Below, in pieces: positions 6,081-7,419 of a stretch of DNA of 7,419 bases; position 1 is the stretch's first letter; each line of letters begins with the position of its first letter. A model generated the notes under the pieces. That model made no database searches and was not told the DNA's origin. It saw only the letters and a program-made list of their open reading frames with translations. The DNA comes from Pseudomonadota bacterium (GTDB lineage: Bacteria; Pseudomonadota; Gammaproteobacteria; Burkholderiales; Burkholderiaceae_C): positions 1 to 7,419 of the forward strand of contig JAEWPH010000076.1 in the NCBI GenBank assembly GCA_023460715.1, read 5' to 3'. The position numbers and the translations under genes are program-made.

Positions 6081-6518
6081 TCAGCCGCCCGGGAATTCAC
6101 CGTCCACGTAGAACCAGCGCCCGTCCGTGCGCACGAAGCGGCTGCGCTCGTGCAGGCGGTGCGCCCGCCCGGTGGCGTCTCGCTGGCGGGCGACGAACTC
6201 GACCTCGGCATGGTCCGGGTCCAGGCTGCGGTGCGCCCGCACCTCCAGGCCCAGCCAGCGCGTGCCGGCATCGAAGTCCAGCGTGGCGGGGCGCTGCGCG
6301 GGCGCCCACGTGGCCTGCAGATAGCGCGCGTCCTCGCGCACGAAGGCGGTGTAGCGCGACCGCATGAGGCTGGCCGCATCCGGCGCAGGGCAGTCATCGA
6401 AATGGTCGATGTAGCGCCCGCAGCAGTCCGCATAGGACAGCGGCCGGGCGCGGGCGTCCTGCCGGCCGCAGGGGCACGGCGCAGCGGACGCGGCTGGCGC
6501 CGCCGTGGCGCGGCTCAC
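6081..6518 (-). CDS. ychJ: YchJ-family protein (UPF0225), short form without C-terminal SEC-C
   Basis: A 145-residue protein starting with GTG. The N-terminal cysteine cluster CPCG...CCGRYIDHF (C15, C17, C32, C33) is a SEC-C-like metal-binding motif. It is followed by the family hallmarks LMRSRYTAFV (51-60), YLQATW (66-71), WLGLEV (88-93), VEFVAR (106-111), HERSRFVR (123-130) and GRWFYVDG (133-140). E. coli YchJ carries a second SEC-C motif (CPCGSGKK...CC) at its C-terminus; this protein ends at EFPGG without it. Function is not established for the family; SEC-C motifs bind zinc and often mediate protein contacts. The GTG overlaps the upstream DUF4197 stop in a GTGA arrangement, which suggests translational coupling. 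That coupling and the good family match from the N-terminus support this start. The kinase gene follows after 45 nt on the same strand, possibly in the same transcript. Confidence 0.9.
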   Translation of the reverse strand: MSRATAAPAASAAPCPCGRQDARARPLSYADCCGRYIDHFDDCPAPDAASLMRSRYTAFVREDARYLQATWAPAQRPATLDFDAGTRWLGLEVRAHRSLDPDHAEVEFVARQRDATGRAHRLHERSRFVRTDGRWFYVDGEFPGG

Positions 6519-7219
6519 TTCATGGCGCCGAACACGCGGCGCAGGATGTCGCTGCCGGTGCCGACCGGGTCGCGGCGGATCTTGCGCTCCTCCTCGCCGA
6601 TCATCACGTACAGGCCGTCCAGCGTCTTGCCCGTCACGTACTGGGCCAGGTTGGCATCTTCCTTGCGCAGCAGCCCGTAGGCTGCGGCCTTGCCGGCGAA
6701 GCTGTTGTACTGCTGCGTGAGGCCGACCTTCTCGGTCGCCTGCGTCACCACCGGCAGAAAACGCTGGCCCAGGGGCGCGCGCGTCTTGGTGGCGAAGAAC
6801 TCGGTCACCGAGGTCTCGCCGCCCGCGAGGATGTTCTTGGCGTCGGTCACCGTCATGGACTGCACCGCGCCCACCAGCAGGTCCTTGCCCATGGGCACGG
6901 CCTGCTCGGCCGCGCGATTCATGGTGGTGACGAGCTCATCGATGCGCCGGCCCTGGCCGAACTGGCGCAGCAGCTTGGCCGCGCTCTCCAGTTGCCCCGG
7001 CAGCGGGATGCGCACCTTGGGGTTGCCGAGAAAGCCGTCGGTCTGGCCGAGCAGCGCCACCGCGGCTTCTGCGCCGCGGGTGAGCGCGGTCTTGACGCCG
7101 CTGCTGGCGTCGGCATTGGACAGATCGGCCAACGCGAGCGCCTGCGCCTGCCGGTACGTGCCCAGCAGCAGGGCGCCGACGGCACCCAGGCCAGCATGGT
7201 GAAAATTGCGACGTTGCAT
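6515..7219 (-). CDS. Exported DUF4197 domain-containing protein
   Basis: A 234-residue protein. Residues 1-29 look like an export signal: M-Q-R-R-N-F at the start, hydrophobic AGLGAVGALLLG, and a likely cleavage after AQALA. The R3-R4-x-F pattern resembles a Tat signal, but Sec is equally possible. The rest is one DUF4197 domain with its strongly conserved blocks: LSNADASSGVKTAL (33-46), DGFLGNPKVRIPLP (61-74), MNRAAEQAVP (100-109), DAKNILAGG (126-134), LPVVTQATEKVGL (155-167), YVTGKTLDGLYVMIGEEERKIR (194-215) and the C-terminal GTGSDILRRVFGAMK. The family is widespread in Proteobacteria, is mostly alpha-helical, and has no established function. The reading frame is open back to 7402, but the ATG at 7219 is chosen because it gives the signal peptide and has a strong Shine-Dalgarno sequence. 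Its stop codon overlaps the ychJ start. No clear promoter is visible in the roughly 70 nt before the upstream palindrome. Confidence 0.93.
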   Translation of the reverse strand: MQRRNFHHAGLGAVGALLLGTYRQAQALALADLSNADASSGVKTALTRGAEAAVALLGQTDGFLGNPKVRIPLPGQLESAAKLLRQFGQGRRIDELVTTMNRAAEQAVPMGKDLLVGAVQSMTVTDAKNILAGGETSVTEFFATKTRAPLGQRFLPVVTQATEKVGLTQQYNSFAGKAAAYGLLRKEDANLAQYVTGKTLDGLYVMIGEEERKIRRDPVGTGSDILRRVFGAMK

Positions 7220-7226
7220 GGCGGAG

Positions 7227-7234
7227 TCCTTCCC
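7227..7234 (-). promoter_or_regulatory. Strong Shine-Dalgarno for the DUF4197 gene
   Basis: On the minus strand GGGAAGGA ends 7 nt before the ATG at 7219. It is the best ribosome binding site in the window and rules out the longer open frame starting at 7402. Confidence 0.85.
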
Positions 7235-7290
7235 GAATCCAGGGAGACCAAAGCGCGCCCTGAGCCGGCTATTTTTGCAGATGCCCGCGC

Positions 7291-7419
7291 TTAGAACGTG
7301 TTTACGATCTCGCAGGGGTCGCGTTGGAGCGCAATCGGAATGAGTGGACGCTTCGGATGCGCCGCATGGGCTCGTGCCCATGCAAGCATTCGAGGCGTTC
7401 AATCGCCCGATTTCGCTCC
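7291..7419. repeat. Large imperfect palindrome, possible MITE or IS-derived repeat, cut by window edge
   Basis: The left arm, 7326-7371, and the reverse complement of 7376-7419 match at about 35 of 46 aligned positions with short gaps. The centre is a perfect hairpin: GCATGGGC (7364-7371), TCGT loop, GCCCATGC (7376-7383). The outer ends match as GGAGCGCAATCGG (7326-7338) against GGAGCGAAATCGG from the complement of 7407-7419. Because the outer ends still pair at the last base, the palindrome probably continues past the window. The adjoining TTAGAACGTGTTTACGATCT (7291-7310) looks like an element terminus. No transposase is visible, so a non-autonomous repeat is the best guess. It lies about 70 nt upstream of the DUF4197 start. 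Confidence 0.55.

Noticed and set aside
7220..7290. A sigma-70 promoter for the DUF4197 gene, using TAAACA and AAAAAT on the minus strand.
   Set aside because: Each hexamer matches the consensus at only four positions and the spacing is about 22 nt, too long for a usable promoter.
7291..7389. A 32-codon minus-strand open frame ending ...PIALQRDPCEIVNTF, which looks mildly protein-like.
   Set aside because: It lies wholly within the palindrome region, overlaps the other open frame there, and has no ribosome binding site. It is more likely a by-product of the repeat, though a transposase tail remnant cannot be excluded.
7220..7402. A 61-residue N-terminal extension of the DUF4197 protein.
   Set aside because: It would bury the signal peptide internally and ignore the strong GGGAAGGA site before 7219; its 5' part is made of the palindromic repeat.

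Overview
The window is GC-rich, beta-proteobacterial-looking DNA. The protein families, codon use and a dispersed hairpin repeat all fit a Comamonadaceae genome of the Acidovorax/Paracidovorax type; this assignment is inference from the sequence alone. It reads as ordinary chromosome: I see no transposase, integrase, phage, plasmid, CRISPR, tRNA or rRNA gene. Possible mobile-type sequence is limited to two repeats, one near 1048-1111 and one large imperfect palindrome at the right edge.

Layout, left to right. (1) 1-740, minus: the N-terminal two-thirds or so of a lipoprotein of the histidine acid phosphatase (phytase/MINPP-like) superfamily, cut by the window edge. (2) 741-1159: gene-free, holding a degenerate copy of a dispersed repeat. 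(3) 1160-1837, minus: a complete HAD-IA phosphatase. (4) 2052-2077: a strong intrinsic terminator for the next gene. (5) 2102-3160, minus: a lipoprotein with an Ala/Pro linker and five tandem repeats of about 54 residues that resemble the small DUF4177 fold. (6) 3161-3445: a divergent intergenic region with a 9-bp inverted repeat. (7) 3446-4129, plus: a NarL/FixJ-type response regulator with a TTG start. (8) 4149-6035, minus: a membrane-bound hybrid sensor histidine kinase, tail-to-tail with the regulator. (9) 6081-6518, minus: a YchJ-family protein, whose GTG start overlaps the stop of (10) 6515-7219, minus: an exported DUF4197 protein. (11) 7291-7419: upstream of that gene, an imperfect palindrome that probably continues past the window.

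How the genes work together. The kinase and the LuxR-type regulator are a likely two-component pair, with the kinase's own C-terminal receiver as an extra phospho-acceptor, although they converge rather than form an operon. The regulator is divergent from the repeat lipoprotein and could control it through the shared intergenic region; this is only a hypothesis. DUF4197 and ychJ look translationally coupled, and the kinase gene follows 45 nt later on the same strand, so all three may be one transcript. The phosphatase, HAD and repeat-lipoprotein genes are all on the minus strand but are separated by long gaps and are probably independent units. I found no clear multi-gene novel system. The most distinctive items are the five-repeat lipoprotein and the right-edge palindrome.
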